Shown: one piece after another, positions 34,508 through 43,702 of the stretch
How the letters are laid out: the number at the start of each line of letters is the position of its first letter
How positions within the stretch are numbered: the stretch's first letter is position 1
NCBI GenBank assembly: GCA_029565935.1
Contig: JAKQNF010000015.1
Location: 44,782-108,781 of the forward strand
Source of the DNA: Bacillota bacterium
GTDB taxonomy: Bacteria > Bacillota > DTU025 > MWDF01
DNA: 64,000 nucleotides
Reading direction: 5' to 3'
Position numbers and translations under genes: made by a program
Notes under the pieces: model-generated
What the model was told of the DNA's origin: nothing
The model's input: only the letters and a program-made list of their open reading frames with translations
Databases searched by the model: none

Positions 34508-35782
34508 TTACCTGTTGATATAAGGTATGGTCTGTGGCCCTTCCGGAAGTACGCATATCCTCGCGTCCTTTCCGTACTTCGATAGAAGCTCCGCCACCTT
34601 GGCTTCGATGTCCCTGCAGGGCTCCAGCATGGCCGATCTGATCTCATCGTCCGACAGACATTCGGAGTAGAGGTATACATCGGCTTTTACCTGCACATCC
34701 GCCTGTAGTTGCACCTGCCACTGGTCCTGCATGGAGAAGCCCGCCTCTGATATGATCTCAAGCGCGCGCATGGGCCCTCCCGCCATCTTCAGCAGGTTGT
34801 GGTAATGGCTGTTCGCCGGTATGCCGTCGATGCACTGCGCCGCCGATATTATCGCCCCGCCCTTTCTCACTATCCCGGCCGCCGCGCTCATGCCCTTGAC
34901 GGCCTGGTAAAGGTTCCTGTCGAGCGGGTATCCGCTGTTCGTGGTGATGACTACGTCGAACGGCTCCTCCACTTCCCTCATGGCCGTCCGTTTCACGAAC
35001 TGCGTACCTTGGGCATGGGCTTCCAGCAGCGCCCCCGCGAACACGTTCGTGACCTGCTTGTCCTTGTTAAGCGTAACATTGACGATGAAATCGGGCTTCG
35101 TGATTAGGGCACCTTCCGTCAACAACTCCCAGACGGGGTTCCCCTTAGTAATACCCCATGTAGAGTTCTTGTTGGCGAGTATCTTGTAGCTGTGCGCCAC
35201 TTTTATGTTCTCAAGGCTCGCCACCCCCGGATAAACGAGCTTGCCCCCTCCGCTGAAGCCCGCGAAGAAATGCGGCTCTATGAACCCGGTAAGCACCTTC
35301 ACGTCGGCCGAGAGGTAGTCCTTGTTCACCCACATGTGCTGGCCGTCGGAAAGTACGCCGGCATCCATCATGGAGTCTTTGTCCAGACAGTCGGGCTGCG
35401 CGATCCTGTACCTGCTCACTATGTCCTCTCCGAGCAGCTCTATCAGTTCCTCTTTAGGGGCGGGCCTGTGCGTCCCGAGGGAGTTCACAAGGACGATGTC
35501 CTCGTCCTTCATGCCCGCGCTTCTGAGTTCCTCCAGTATGACAGGCAGTATCTTCTTGTTCGGTACCGGCCTGGTCGCGTCACAGAAATTAATCGCGGCG
35601 GTTTTCTTGCCCTTCGCTATCTCATAGAGCGATGGCGAGCCTATCGGCTCCCTTACCGCGTTCCTTATGGCTTGCCTTTCGTCTTCCATCCCCTCAAGGT
35701 ATAAGGGCTCTATGACAGTGACGTTGCCGTCCGGCAGCTCTATTGCCTTCTTTCCTCTTCCGTATAACAGTTCTACACGCAA
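34508..35782 (-). CDS. LarA-family nickel-pincer racemase/epimerase homologue 3
   Basis: A 424-aa LarA homologue with every key residue: R71 (CDATRP), H105 (GTHRP), H171 and K181 (EPHFFAGFSGGGK), H197 (AHSYK). This copy is closest to canonical lactate racemase motifs. It is the last gene of an operon with a complete LIV importer and a FadR-type regulator, so it likely inverts C2 of the imported 2-hydroxy acid. It starts with TTG at 35782 behind AGGAG. The maturation genes larB, larC and larE are not in the window. Confidence 0.9.
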   Translation of the reverse strand: MRVELLYGRGKKAIELPDGNVTVIEPLYLEGMEDERQAIRNAVREPIGSPSLYEIAKGKKTAAINFCDATRPVPNKKILPVILEELRSAGMKDEDIVLVNSLGTHRPAPKEELIELLGEDIVSRYRIAQPDCLDKDSMMDAGVLSDGQHMWVNKDYLSADVKVLTGFIEPHFFAGFSGGGKLVYPGVASLENIKVAHSYKILANKNSTWGITKGNPVWELLTEGALITKPDFIVNVTLNKDKQVTNVFAGALLEAHAQGTQFVKRTAMREVEEPFDVVITTNSGYPLDRNLYQAVKGMSAAAGIVRKGGAIISAAQCIDGIPANSHYHNLLKMAGGPMRALEIISEAGFSMQDQWQVQLQADVQVKADVYLYSECLSDDEIRSAMLEPCRDIEAKVAELLSKYGKDARICVLPEGPQTIPYINR

Positions 35783-35809
35783 CTAGAATCGCTCCTCGCT
35801 GGAAATAAT

Positions 35810-36514
35810 CTACATCCCGAGGTAGGCCTTCTTGACCGTGTCGCTTTCGATAAGCTCCGAGCCCGTGCCCTCCATGACGATCCTTCCGTTCTGGATCACA
35901 TATCCCCTGTCGCAAAGCTCCAGGGCCTCGAGCACCCTCTGCTCTATTAGCATGACAGTTATGCCTTCCTCGTTGATCTTCTTGATCGCCGCGAACAGCT
36001 CGTCGCAGAGCACAGGCATGAGGCCCAGCGAAGGTTCGTCCAGAACGAGCAGCTTCGGGTTGGACATCAAGCCGCGCCCAAGGGCGAGCATCTGCTGCTG
36101 GCCGCCGCTCATGCTCCACGACTTCTGGTACATCCTCTCCTTCAGTATGGGAAAGAGCTTATACACCAGGTCGAGCCTTTTTCTGACCTCGGCTTCGTCG
36201 TTGGTGGTATACGCGCCCAAGAGCAGGTTCTCCTTCACGTTAAGCTTGCCGAACACATGCCTTCCTTCAGGCACGTGCACGAGCCCGAGCTTCACTATCT
36301 CATGGGCGGGCAGCTTCTCAATCCTCCTGCCGCAGAACTCTATGGTGCCGGAGGAGGCCTTGATGAGGCCCGATACCAGCCTTGCAATGGTCGACTTGCC
36401 AGTGCCGTTGGATCCTATCAGGGTGACTATCTCCCCTTCCTTGATATTGAAGGAGACGTCCACAAGGGCCGGCACGCCATCGTAGGCCGCATTACACTTT
36501 ACAACGTTTAACAT
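35810..36514 (-). CDS. livF: LIV-type ABC transporter ATPase LivF (second locus)
   Basis: A 234-aa ABC ATPase with Walker A GSNGTGKST, signature MSGGQQQML and Walker B LLVLDEPS. The ATG at 36514 follows GGGAG and overlaps livG by 23 nt. It is followed after 27 nt by the larA homologue. It energises the second importer together with LivG. Confidence 0.95.
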   Translation of the reverse strand: MLNVVKCNAAYDGVPALVDVSFNIKEGEIVTLIGSNGTGKSTIARLVSGLIKASSGTIEFCGRRIEKLPAHEIVKLGLVHVPEGRHVFGKLNVKENLLLGAYTTNDEAEVRKRLDLVYKLFPILKERMYQKSWSMSGGQQQMLALGRGLMSNPKLLVLDEPSLGLMPVLCDELFAAIKKINEEGITVMLIEQRVLEALELCDRGYVIQNGRIVMEGTGSELIESDTVKKAYLGM

Positions 36515-37226
36515 ATTTATCTCCCAGATATGCCGATATGACGCGCTCGTTGCTCGCGATTTCCCTTGGCGTCCCCTCGGCGATCTTAGCCCCTGAATCA
36601 AGCACCATTATCCTATCGGATATTGGCATTATGGCCTCCATGACGTGCTCGACGACGATCAGCGCAAGGCCGTCTTCCCTCAGCTGTCTCAGCATGCTGG
36701 TCGCTTCCTGGATCTCGGTGGGAGTAAGCCCCGCCATCGATTCGTCCAGCATCAGGACCTTCGGGTCGGTAGCCAGGCACATCGCGACCTCGAGGCGCTT
36801 CTTCTCCGGCAAGGTCAGGTTGACCGCCTTGACCGGGGCCCTCTTGGACATGCCCACCTTCTCGAGCACCTTGATGGCCTTGTCCCTGGCGGCCGCGGCG
36901 CCGGGGTATCTGAGGAATGCGCCGACCTGCACGTTCTCAAGGACCGTCATGCCTTGGAGTATCTGCACTACCTGGAATGTCCTCGCTATGCCGATGGAGC
37001 ATATGTTGTTGGGGCTCCATCCCGCTATGTCGCGCCCTTCGAATACCACGCTCCCGGCATCCGGCCTGTGGAATCCCGTAAGGCAGCTGAAAAGCGTGGT
37101 CTTGCCGGCGCCGTTCGGGCCTATGAGGCCCAGTATTTCGCCGCTTTTGACCGAGAAGGACACGTCGTTGACCGCCGTAAGGCCCCCGAATCGCTTGGTG
37201 ACGTTCTTCACTACCAGTTCAGACAT
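36492..37226 (-). CDS. livG: LIV-type ABC transporter ATPase LivG (second locus)
   Basis: A 244-aa ABC ATPase. Walker A is GPNGAGKTT and Walker B is VLMLDES. The signature region reads LTLPEKKRLEVAMCLA in place of LSGGQ, a variant known in a subset of LivG proteins (LTLxxxKRLE). The ATG at 37226 overlaps the livM stop (TGATG). Confidence 0.94.
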   Translation of the reverse strand: MSELVVKNVTKRFGGLTAVNDVSFSVKSGEILGLIGPNGAGKTTLFSCLTGFHRPDAGSVVFEGRDIAGWSPNNICSIGIARTFQVVQILQGMTVLENVQVGAFLRYPGAAAARDKAIKVLEKVGMSKRAPVKAVNLTLPEKKRLEVAMCLATDPKVLMLDESMAGLTPTEIQEATSMLRQLREDGLALIVVEHVMEAIMPISDRIMVLDSGAKIAEGTPREIASNERVISAYLGDKYVKRCKV

Positions 37227-38215
37227 CAAGCAGCCACCTCCTTCTCGCGCCTGGCCTCAAGCCTGCGCCCCGCCTTGCGGGCGATGCCCATCAACCCGTC
37301 CGGCTCGAAGACGCACATAAGGACTATGAACACGCCGTAGATCATAAGGTCGATGCCGCTCCCGCTCGAGCCCATCCAGGCCCTGGTAAGCTCCGATATC
37401 GGCATAAGGATCACTGAGCCGAGTATGGGACCAATTATGTTGCCGGAGCCGCCGAAAACCGCAATCAGGGCTATCGTGACCGAGATCGTATGGTCGAACA
37501 TGTAAGCCGGCTCGACGTAGAGCTGGTACTGCGCCAGTATCGTGCCGCACATGCCCGTTATTCCGGCGCTTATCGCGATCGCCAGAAGCTTGTACTTGGT
37601 CTTGTTTACGCCAAGGCCCGTCGCCACGTCCTCGTTCTCCCTGATCGCTTTGAAGTAGAATCCCATCTTGGACCTCTCCATGATGTAGATGTAGACGACT
37701 ACGAAGACGAGCATGCCCAGGGCTATGTAGTAGTAACCGGTCTTGGAGGCGTGGAACTGGAAGTTCCAGAAGCTGCCCTTCTTCATGTCGATGATCATGC
37801 CCGTGGCGCCGCCCACCCAGGGCCAGTTCTCGAAGACGACCTTGATCATCTGGCCCAGCGCTATCGTGCCGATGGCGAAGTATCTGCCCCTGAGCCTGGA
37901 GAAAGGAAGCCCTATGACCGTCGCGAACGCGGCGGTTACAAGGCCTGCGGCTATGAAGCCGATCCAGGGGTTCACCTGGAACTTAACGAATAGTATCGTC
38001 GATACGTAGGCACCGATGCCGAAGAACGCGGCCTGCCCGATCGAGACCATGCCGGCGTATCCGGCCATTATGTTCCATGCCTCGCCCAAGACCGCGTAGA
38101 GCATAACCAGTACAAGTATGTGCTGCTGGAAGCGTGCTTTCAGGACCAGCGGTAGCACTATCGCGATTCCCAGTACGATGAGGAGCGTATAGATAAAACG
38201 CTTGTTGTTGGCCAT
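37226..38215 (-). CDS. livM: LIV-type ABC transporter permease LivM (second locus)
   Basis: A 329-aa multi-helix permease with the LivM blocks AGMVSIGQAAFFGIGAYVST and GFYFKAIRENEDVATGLGV. The start ATG at 38215 overlaps the livH stop (TGATG), which argues against a start five codons upstream. It pairs with LivH in the membrane. Confidence 0.95.
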   Translation of the reverse strand: MANNKRFIYTLLIVLGIAIVLPLVLKARFQQHILVLVMLYAVLGEAWNIMAGYAGMVSIGQAAFFGIGAYVSTILFVKFQVNPWIGFIAAGLVTAAFATVIGLPFSRLRGRYFAIGTIALGQMIKVVFENWPWVGGATGMIIDMKKGSFWNFQFHASKTGYYYIALGMLVFVVVYIYIMERSKMGFYFKAIRENEDVATGLGVNKTKYKLLAIAISAGITGMCGTILAQYQLYVEPAYMFDHTISVTIALIAVFGGSGNIIGPILGSVILMPISELTRAWMGSSGSGIDLMIYGVFIVLMCVFEPDGLMGIARKAGRRLEARREKEVAA

Positions 38216-39075
38216 CAGTCTGCCCCCCATCCCATAAGGCCCTTCGGCCTCACGATGACGATAAGCACGTATGAGAGGAATATGAGAGCGTATTTGTACT
38301 CGGGGCCTATGTAGAAGCCGCCGAGCGTCTCGATGATGCCTATGAGGATCGCGCCTATCAGCGCGCCCTCCGTGCTGCCGAAGCCGCCGAGTGCTACGGC
38401 CACCAGGGCCACAAGGCCGAACATGGTGCCCACGTCCGGGAATATGTAGTAGTAGCTTGCTAGCAGCGAACCTGCTGCGCCGGCACAGGCGATGCCTATG
38501 CCGAAGGCGATGGCGTTCAGCTTCTCCAGGTTAATGCCCATGAGCGACGCCGCCGACCTGTCGATGGATATAGCCTGGATGGCAAGTCCCGTCTTGGTCT
38601 TCCTGAGGAACCAATAGATGAGGGCCGCAACTATCAGGCTGCCTACGCTAGCGACGAGCTTGGGCAGTTCTATGAAAACCGACCCCAGCATGAAGGTCCC
38701 TTTGGAGATCGCTCCTTGGATGTTGCGATAGTCAGGGCTCCAGAGGAACTGGGCCATGTTTATGAAGAAGATCGACAGCCCGAACGTCACAAGCATCCTG
38801 GCCAGGAAGGGCCCTTTGAGCACCCTTTTTATGACCAGCTTATAGAGAATCATGCCGAAACCGAACATTATCAATGCAATTATCGGAGTACCAATCACCG
38901 GATCCAGGCTGACGTACGTATTGAGCCAGTAGCTTACGTACATGGCCAGCATGACTAGGGCCCCGTGCGCGAAGTTGACTATCCCCATCACGCCGTATAT
39001 CAGGCTCAGTCCCATGGACACGAGCCCATATACGCAACCCAGCAGCACCCCTCCTGTCAGGAGCTGGAGTATCAA
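38215..39075 (-). CDS. livH: LIV-type ABC transporter permease LivH (second locus)
   Basis: A 286-aa permease. It shows GVLLGCVYGLVSMGLSLIYG and GIVNFAHGALVMLAMY at the N-terminus and AIQAISIDRSAASLMGIN as coupling loop. It starts with TTG at 39075 behind a GGGGTGG site. Translation is coupled to livM by a TGATG overlap. Confidence 0.94.
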   Translation of the reverse strand: MILQLLTGGVLLGCVYGLVSMGLSLIYGVMGIVNFAHGALVMLAMYVSYWLNTYVSLDPVIGTPIIALIMFGFGMILYKLVIKRVLKGPFLARMLVTFGLSIFFINMAQFLWSPDYRNIQGAISKGTFMLGSVFIELPKLVASVGSLIVAALIYWFLRKTKTGLAIQAISIDRSAASLMGINLEKLNAIAFGIGIACAGAAGSLLASYYYIFPDVGTMFGLVALVAVALGGFGSTEGALIGAILIGIIETLGGFYIGPEYKYALIFLSYVLIVIVRPKGLMGWGAD

Positions 39076-39118
39076 ATCAAACCACCCCTTGCGTATTACG
39101 CAATCCTAATCTGTCGAT

Positions 39119-39150
39119 GGCGGGCCCTCCCCCTTAAGGCAGGGCCCGCC
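39119..39150 (-). terminator. Intercistronic hairpin between livK and livH (second locus)
   Basis: Ten-bp stem GGCGGGCCCT/AGGGCCCGCC, 12-nt loop, no U-run, 18 nt after the livK stop. It matches the position of the hairpin in the first liv operon and probably limits read-through or protects livK mRNA. Confidence 0.6.
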
Positions 39151-39168
39151 GTAAGGTCTTGGATCAGC

Positions 39169-40434
39169 CTACTTGCCCCATGCGAAAGGATAGGAGTAAG
39201 GGACCGCCGCGAGGTTGAACGGCCACACGACTCTCAGCTTGCCGCCCTGGATCTGCAGGTAGAGGGACTTGGCCAGCGTGTTGTCATGCGTCACGGGGTC
39301 GAACTTGACGCCGTCGTATGCTGTGATCAGCGCGCTTGCGGGCATGTTGGTCTCGAGGAGGGCCTTCCTGATGTCCTCGGGCTTCGTCGACTTCGCGCGG
39401 TTGATCGCATCGGCGATTACGAACGGGGCGGTGAAGCTGCGAGCCGCGTTGGGGCTCATGTCACGCCCGTACTTTTTCTTGTAGAGCTCGTTGATCTTCG
39501 CTACATAAGGCTTGCTGACAGCTAGATCAAGGCCATAGACTCCGCGGACGAAGATGTTCTCGGCGTCGGCGCCGACTGTGCCCACGTAGTTGGGGTCGAG
39601 GTAGCCAGCCATGCCGATAAACACTTTCGGGGCGACCTTCATGGCCTTCATGGTCTGGGTGAACAGTATGGCGTCGGAAACGTACGCGGCGTGGACTATG
39701 ATGTCAGGGTTAGCGGCTTTGAGCTTCAACACCTCTGCCGAGACGTCGGTCGCCTTGTACACATAGGAGATGTCGGCGACGAGCTTGTATCCGTAATGAG
39801 CCGCCCACTTCCTGAGCTCTACGGCCACACTTGCGCCCCACTCGGTGTTCTCCCATAGGATGGCGAGCTTCTTGAGGTCGACCTTTTCTTTCTTCTCTAT
39901 GTCGTTTACCATCTCTAGCGCGTTCTTAGCCTGGATGCCATCATGCGGTATGACCCTGAAGAACCACTGGAAACCGCGCTCGGTCAGGGTCGGCGATGTC
40001 GCGTCGGACAGCACGTAAGGTATCTGCAGCCTCTCTGCCGCCATGCTCGTCGTCTTGACGACTCCGCTCTGATAGCCTCCGAAGAATGCGCATACCTTGG
40101 ACTCCGTGATTATGCGTTCGGTCTCGGCCATGCCTACGGTGGCGTCTCCTCTCGAGTCTCCTACCACCAGCTCAAGCTTGGCTCCGCCCAGGTTGGGGAT
40201 GCCTACCGTCTTGGCGAACGGGAAGTCGATGTCATATGAGTTGTTGATGATATCCAGGGCCATCTCAACACCGCTCATGCAGTCGGCGCCCGTCGTCGCG
40301 TTCGCTCCCGTCAACGGATAGATCGTCCCAATCTTGATTGTCGCCGGAGCTGCACTGCCCATCATGGGGACGAACAGTACGGCCACCATCATGAGAGCAA
40401 GGACCATTCTTACGACTAGACTGTTCTTCTTCAC
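39169..40434 (-). CDS. livK: LIV-type ABC transporter substrate-binding protein LivK (second locus)
   Basis: A 421-aa periplasmic protein. It starts with GTG at 40434 behind GGAGGAG, with a signal peptide ([20 protein letters not shown]). The mature N-terminus [20 protein letters not shown] is typical of amide/branched-chain binding proteins. It is longer than the first LivK and not closely alike, so the two importers likely take different ligands. The nearby LarA and FadR-type genes suggest a 2-hydroxy acid. Confidence 0.94.
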   Translation of the reverse strand: MKKNSLVVRMVLALMMVAVLFVPMMGSAAPATIKIGTIYPLTGANATTGADCMSGVEMALDIINNSYDIDFPFAKTVGIPNLGGAKLELVVGDSRGDATVGMAETERIITESKVCAFFGGYQSGVVKTTSMAAERLQIPYVLSDATSPTLTERGFQWFFRVIPHDGIQAKNALEMVNDIEKKEKVDLKKLAILWENTEWGASVAVELRKWAAHYGYKLVADISYVYKATDVSAEVLKLKAANPDIIVHAAYVSDAILFTQTMKAMKVAPKVFIGMAGYLDPNYVGTVGADAENIFVRGVYGLDLAVSKPYVAKINELYKKKYGRDMSPNAARSFTAPFVIADAINRAKSTKPEDIRKALLETNMPASALITAYDGVKFDPVTHDNTLAKSLYLQIQGGKLRVVWPFNLAAVPYSYPFAWGK

Positions 40435-40518
40435 AATGACTCCTCCTCAGCGTAATATTCGGGAACTAATTCACCCGGGGTACTGAAGCTAAACTATCGC
40501 CTGCCACCACCTCTTCCG

Positions 40519-41226
40519 CTATCTATTCATAAGGTATCTTTTCGCTGCTTTCTCTACGTCTTTTATGTGCTTTAGCATGTATTTCTCCGCCGAGCCGGCA
40601 TCGCGGGAGCTGATGGCCCCTGTAATCTGGCTGTGGAAATCGAGCGCCCTCTGGGCGGCACCGGGCAGGCTTTGGATCTCCTGCACCTGCTCGTAAAGCG
40701 CGCCCCTTATCGTATCCAGGGTCGCCACTATCACGGAGTTCTTCGACCCTTCGGCGATCGTCAGGTGGAATTCGAGGTCAAGATCGTTGAAGAGCCTGAG
40801 ATTCCCCAGGCTCTGCTTCATTTTCCCAATTATTGAGCCCATCTTCTCGATGTCGTCCTCGGTGGCGCGCTCAGCGCACAGGCGGGCCGCTTTAGGTTCG
40901 ATTATCCTTCTTGCTTCGATCAGCTCCAACGTGTCCACGCGCCCCATCGCAAGCATCGGAGTGAGTGGCTTCATAAACGAGCCGGGCATCAGCTCGGCCA
41001 CGAATGTGCCCCCTCCCTGCCTTACCGTAAGGAGGTCCATCAGGCTCAGCGTCCTTACGGCCTCCCTGAGTGCGGTCCGGCTTACACCGAGGTTAAGGGC
41101 CAGTTCCCTTTCCGAGGGCAGCCTGTCGCCGGGCTTTAGCTCGCCCCTGCTGATCATGGATGTTATATGCTCGACTATGCTGTCCGAGACTTTTACCTTC
41201 TGGACACCGCTGCTTCTGACGGTCAT
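40519..41226 (-). CDS. FadR-subfamily GntR transcriptional regulator
   Basis: A 235-aa regulator. The N-terminal winged helix is GELKPGDRLPSERELALNLGVSR-like (about residues 32-55, then TALREAVRTLSLMDLLTVRQGGGTFV). The C-terminal FCD domain has metal-binding acids and histidines in NDLDLEFHLTIAEG, LDFHSQI and MLKHIKD. FadR-type proteins such as LldR and PdhR respond to lactate, pyruvate or other organic acids. It lies 84 nt upstream of livK on the same strand, so it probably leads and controls the lar/liv operon. CAGGAGG precedes the start. Confidence 0.93.
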   Translation of the reverse strand: MTVRSSGVQKVKVSDSIVEHITSMISRGELKPGDRLPSERELALNLGVSRTALREAVRTLSLMDLLTVRQGGGTFVAELMPGSFMKPLTPMLAMGRVDTLELIEARRIIEPKAARLCAERATEDDIEKMGSIIGKMKQSLGNLRLFNDLDLEFHLTIAEGSKNSVIVATLDTIRGALYEQVQEIQSLPGAAQRALDFHSQITGAISSRDAGSAEKYMLKHIKDVEKAAKRYLMNR

Positions 41227-41252
41227 GATGACCTCCTGGTAAGATCGACTGA

Positions 41253-41277
41253 AAGTGGTATGAGCATCACACCATTT
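41253..41277. promoter_or_regulatory. Possible GntR operator
   Basis: Inverted repeat AAGTGGT / ACCATTT (6 of 7 pairs) with an 11-nt centre, 27-51 nt upstream of the regulator start. TGGT/ACCA half-sites are usual for FadR-type regulators, but the spacing is longer than the classic site. Confidence 0.3.
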
Positions 41278-41713
41278 CTATCGTAGCGCATAAAAATCTC
41301 GGATGATAGTGAAAAACATATTTAGTACAAAGTGAATGCACTGTTCTACCCGTACGAAATCGATTGCCGCGCAGCTCGGGGCATTCGTATGTAGACAATC
41401 GACGAATATGCGCCAGGGACTTTCGTGTCAAGGATCCGTGTGGCTAGTACATTGCTCGAAAAAGGATATGACGATCGAAACCATCTACCGGTACCCCATA
41501 AGATGGATACATATGATGAATTACTTCTTGTTTACTAGCCGGTTGAGGTCATGATTGCCTTGTTTGGGGAATCTCGCCTCCGCTGATCATACTAGCGCTT
41601 CCGATGTCGGCATATGTCTTCCCCGCGCTGCGATGCGGCTTCATGGCGCTCATTTGTTACTGCCGTTGCATCATGCCATCATGGCGCCGATGGCTTATTT
41701 TGATGTTTTAATC
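41278..41713. other. Intergenic region, no gene seen
   Basis: The region separates the leftward GntR operon from the rightward ChrB-like pseudogene. Reading frames here are short, lack ribosome sites and look random. The promoter of the GntR operon should lie at its left end. Confidence 0.5.
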
Positions 41714-42197
41714 ATGAACATGATTAAATGGCCTATGTTCGGATATAACCTTCTTGCCTGGCCTACGAGAGCGAAGGCTTCAATATGGCGCAGGCTCAAG
41801 AAGCTCGGCGCTGTGAATGTGAACAACCTTGTGGTTCTTGGCATATTCTGACGAGAACTTCGCACAGCTACAGGAGGGGTCGAGATACATAAAGAAGAAC
41901 GAAGACGTCAACCTGCTTCTGGAGAGCATAGCCGTAGATGAGCAGGAACAGGAAAAGACAGTGCACCTCTTCAACGAGGCTAGGCAGTCGGAGCATGAGG
42001 GGCTCGTGACCGAATGCGCTAAGTACTTGCAGGAAATCAAGCGGGAGACTGCAAATAATATATTAATTAGATACGAAAGTTCGTTGGCGCGCGGTGGCCA
42101 GATATCCAAGGTCCATAATGATGTCAAAGACAGCTTTGTTGCTTATTGCGTTCTACGAAAACGATGGCATGAAAGGATATTCGGGGTGGCACGGTGA
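41714..42197 (+). pseudogene. ChrB N-terminal domain-like gene with a frameshift
   Basis: Two frames join into one ChrB-like domain of about 160 aa. The first frame (from ATG 41714 or 41720) reads NLLAWPTRAKASIWRRLKKL, then GAVNVNNLVVL, and hits a stop at 41852. The second frame continues with AYSDENFAQLQEG, a middle part, and DEQEQEKTVHLFNEAR, followed by CAKYLQEIKRET. In ChrB proteins the same blocks follow each other without a break. The shift lies near 41835-41850 and corresponds to one extra base. ChrB-type proteins are linked to chromate resistance regulation. A sequencing error or programmed shift cannot be excluded. The downstream acyltransferase starts 7 nt later. Confidence 0.7.
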
Positions 42198-42203
42198 GAT
42201 AAG

Positions 42204-43505
42204 ATGAAAGCGTTCATAGGTGCGGTGATAACTTATCTGGCCAAATCGATATTTCCGATGTATACCCGGCTGTTCGGTAGACTTAGGAAGGGCAGGGTCG
42301 ACATGGCCGGCGTAAGGCCCCCCTTCTTCCTCGTGTCCAACCACCAGACTGAGATGGATCCTCTCTACATAGGTACGAGCGTCCCTGGAAGAATCAGCTT
42401 CGTCGCGACTGATTCGCTGTTCAGGAGCCCTACCATGGACTACTTGATGTCGGCTTTGGGTTCCATCCCCAAGAGCAAGTTCAAAGTGGACCCCTCCACC
42501 ATCAGGATGATGTTCGACAGCATCAAGCACGGCTGGTCGGTCGGCCTTTTCCCGGAAGGGCAGCGCAGCATGGCAGGATACACCGACGTCATAGCCCCTA
42601 CGGTAGGGCGGCTGGCGAAGATGCTCGACGTCCCCTTGGTCGTCGCCAAGCTTCAAGGAGGGTTCCTCTCCCACCCTTGCTGGGCTTATTGGCCGCGACG
42701 CGGCCGTTGCGTCCTGAATATGAAGCTGCTCTTCTCGAGGGAGCAGGTAAGGGAGCTTGAACCGGAAGAGATACAGGAAGCTGTCGCAAACAGCCTTTAT
42801 AACAGCGATTTCGACTGGATCGGGTCACAGCCGAAGTTGCGCTACAAGGGCAAGAAGAGGGCACAGGGGTTGCATAACATAATGTTCGCATGCCCGGAGT
42901 GCGGCCAAAGCGATTGTTTCCTTACGGAAGGGGACCTCAGTACATGCAAGAAATGCGGATACAGCGTGAAGTGGGGGGACCGGGGCGAGTTCATCCTCAT
43001 GAATGGCAGCAAGCTGCATCATGCTAACCTAGAACAGCAGGACAAGTGGCAGAAAGAGATGATCGGACAAGTGGCGGACCGGGCAGCTAAGAATCCCGGA
43101 TGCGATACGATCTATGGTCCGTGTCGTGTGACGATCAGGAGAAAACATAAGTCGGAACCGCTTGAGGTGATCGGCGACGATGACATAGTGTTGTACGAGG
43201 ATGCAATTCGCACCAGCCATGCAGGAAGCTGCCCTTCGGTGTTCCGCATCGACCACATCGATGGTTTCTCGGTCGAGGGGATCCGCGGCAGACGTAACCG
43301 CATAGTTGAGTTTTTGCATGACGGCACCGTCTATAGCTTCGTCTTTCATAACGAACTTGAGAGCACATATAAATGGCATCTGATGGTGAGGCGTCTCAAG
43401 ACCGTCAACGATGGGAGGATCAAGTCGGAAGGCGGCACGGAAGATGGATCAAGCATGAGCGTCAGTCGTGGTTACTGCCGGGAAGGCCAGGCTATAAGAG
43501 AATAA
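42204..43505 (+). CDS. PlsC-like acyltransferase fused to a zinc-ribbon C-terminal region
   Basis: A 433-aa protein. The N-terminal half is a 1-acylglycerol-3-phosphate acyltransferase-type domain with SNHQTEMDP (the HX4D catalytic motif) near residue 46 and the LFPEGQRS block near 116. Residues about 228-255 hold a zinc ribbon (CPECG, CKKCG). The remaining C-terminal part (NPGCDTIYGPC, SCPSVFRIDHIDGFSVEG) is soluble and unknown to me. It probably acylates a lipid at the inner membrane, with the ribbon and tail acting in regulation or binding. The length is almost double that of plain PlsC. Confidence 0.82.
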   Translation: MKAFIGAVITYLAKSIFPMYTRLFGRLRKGRVDMAGVRPPFFLVSNHQTEMDPLYIGTSVPGRISFVATDSLFRSPTMDYLMSALGSIPKSKFKVDPSTIRMMFDSIKHGWSVGLFPEGQRSMAGYTDVIAPTVGRLAKMLDVPLVVAKLQGGFLSHPCWAYWPRRGRCVLNMKLLFSREQVRELEPEEIQEAVANSLYNSDFDWIGSQPKLRYKGKKRAQGLHNIMFACPECGQSDCFLTEGDLSTCKKCGYSVKWGDRGEFILMNGSKLHHANLEQQDKWQKEMIGQVADRAAKNPGCDTIYGPCRVTIRRKHKSEPLEVIGDDDIVLYEDAIRTSHAGSCPSVFRIDHIDGFSVEGIRGRRNRIVEFLHDGTVYSFVFHNELESTYKWHLMVRRLKTVNDGRIKSEGGTEDGSSMSVSRGYCREGQAIRE

Positions 43506-43615
43506 GAGACCAACCGGGATTTACTCACGGCCATCCTTAAGACGACTGATTTGTGCAGGACTGTTTCATCTCTCATGACGGCTGCTAGCATAAAGGCATG
43601 GTCTTTGTTGTGGAA

Positions 43616-43651
43616 GATGCCCTCCAAGGAAAAGGATCCTCGGAGGGCATC
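43616..43651 (+). terminator. Hairpin between convergent plsC-like and ggt genes
   Basis: Ten-bp stem GATGCCCTCC/GGAGGGCATC with a 16-nt loop, followed by GGTTCTTTTA on the plus strand. It may serve both genes. Confidence 0.6.
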
Positions 43652-43702
43652 GGTTCTTTTACCTGATGGATGCCTTTACGCTACTTTGCGCCTAACGGAA
43701 TC

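Noticed and set aside
36492..37226. LivG of locus 2 as an inactive ATPase because it lacks LSGGQ
   Set aside because: The variant LTLxxxKRLE is known in a subset of LivG proteins, and Walker A and B are intact.
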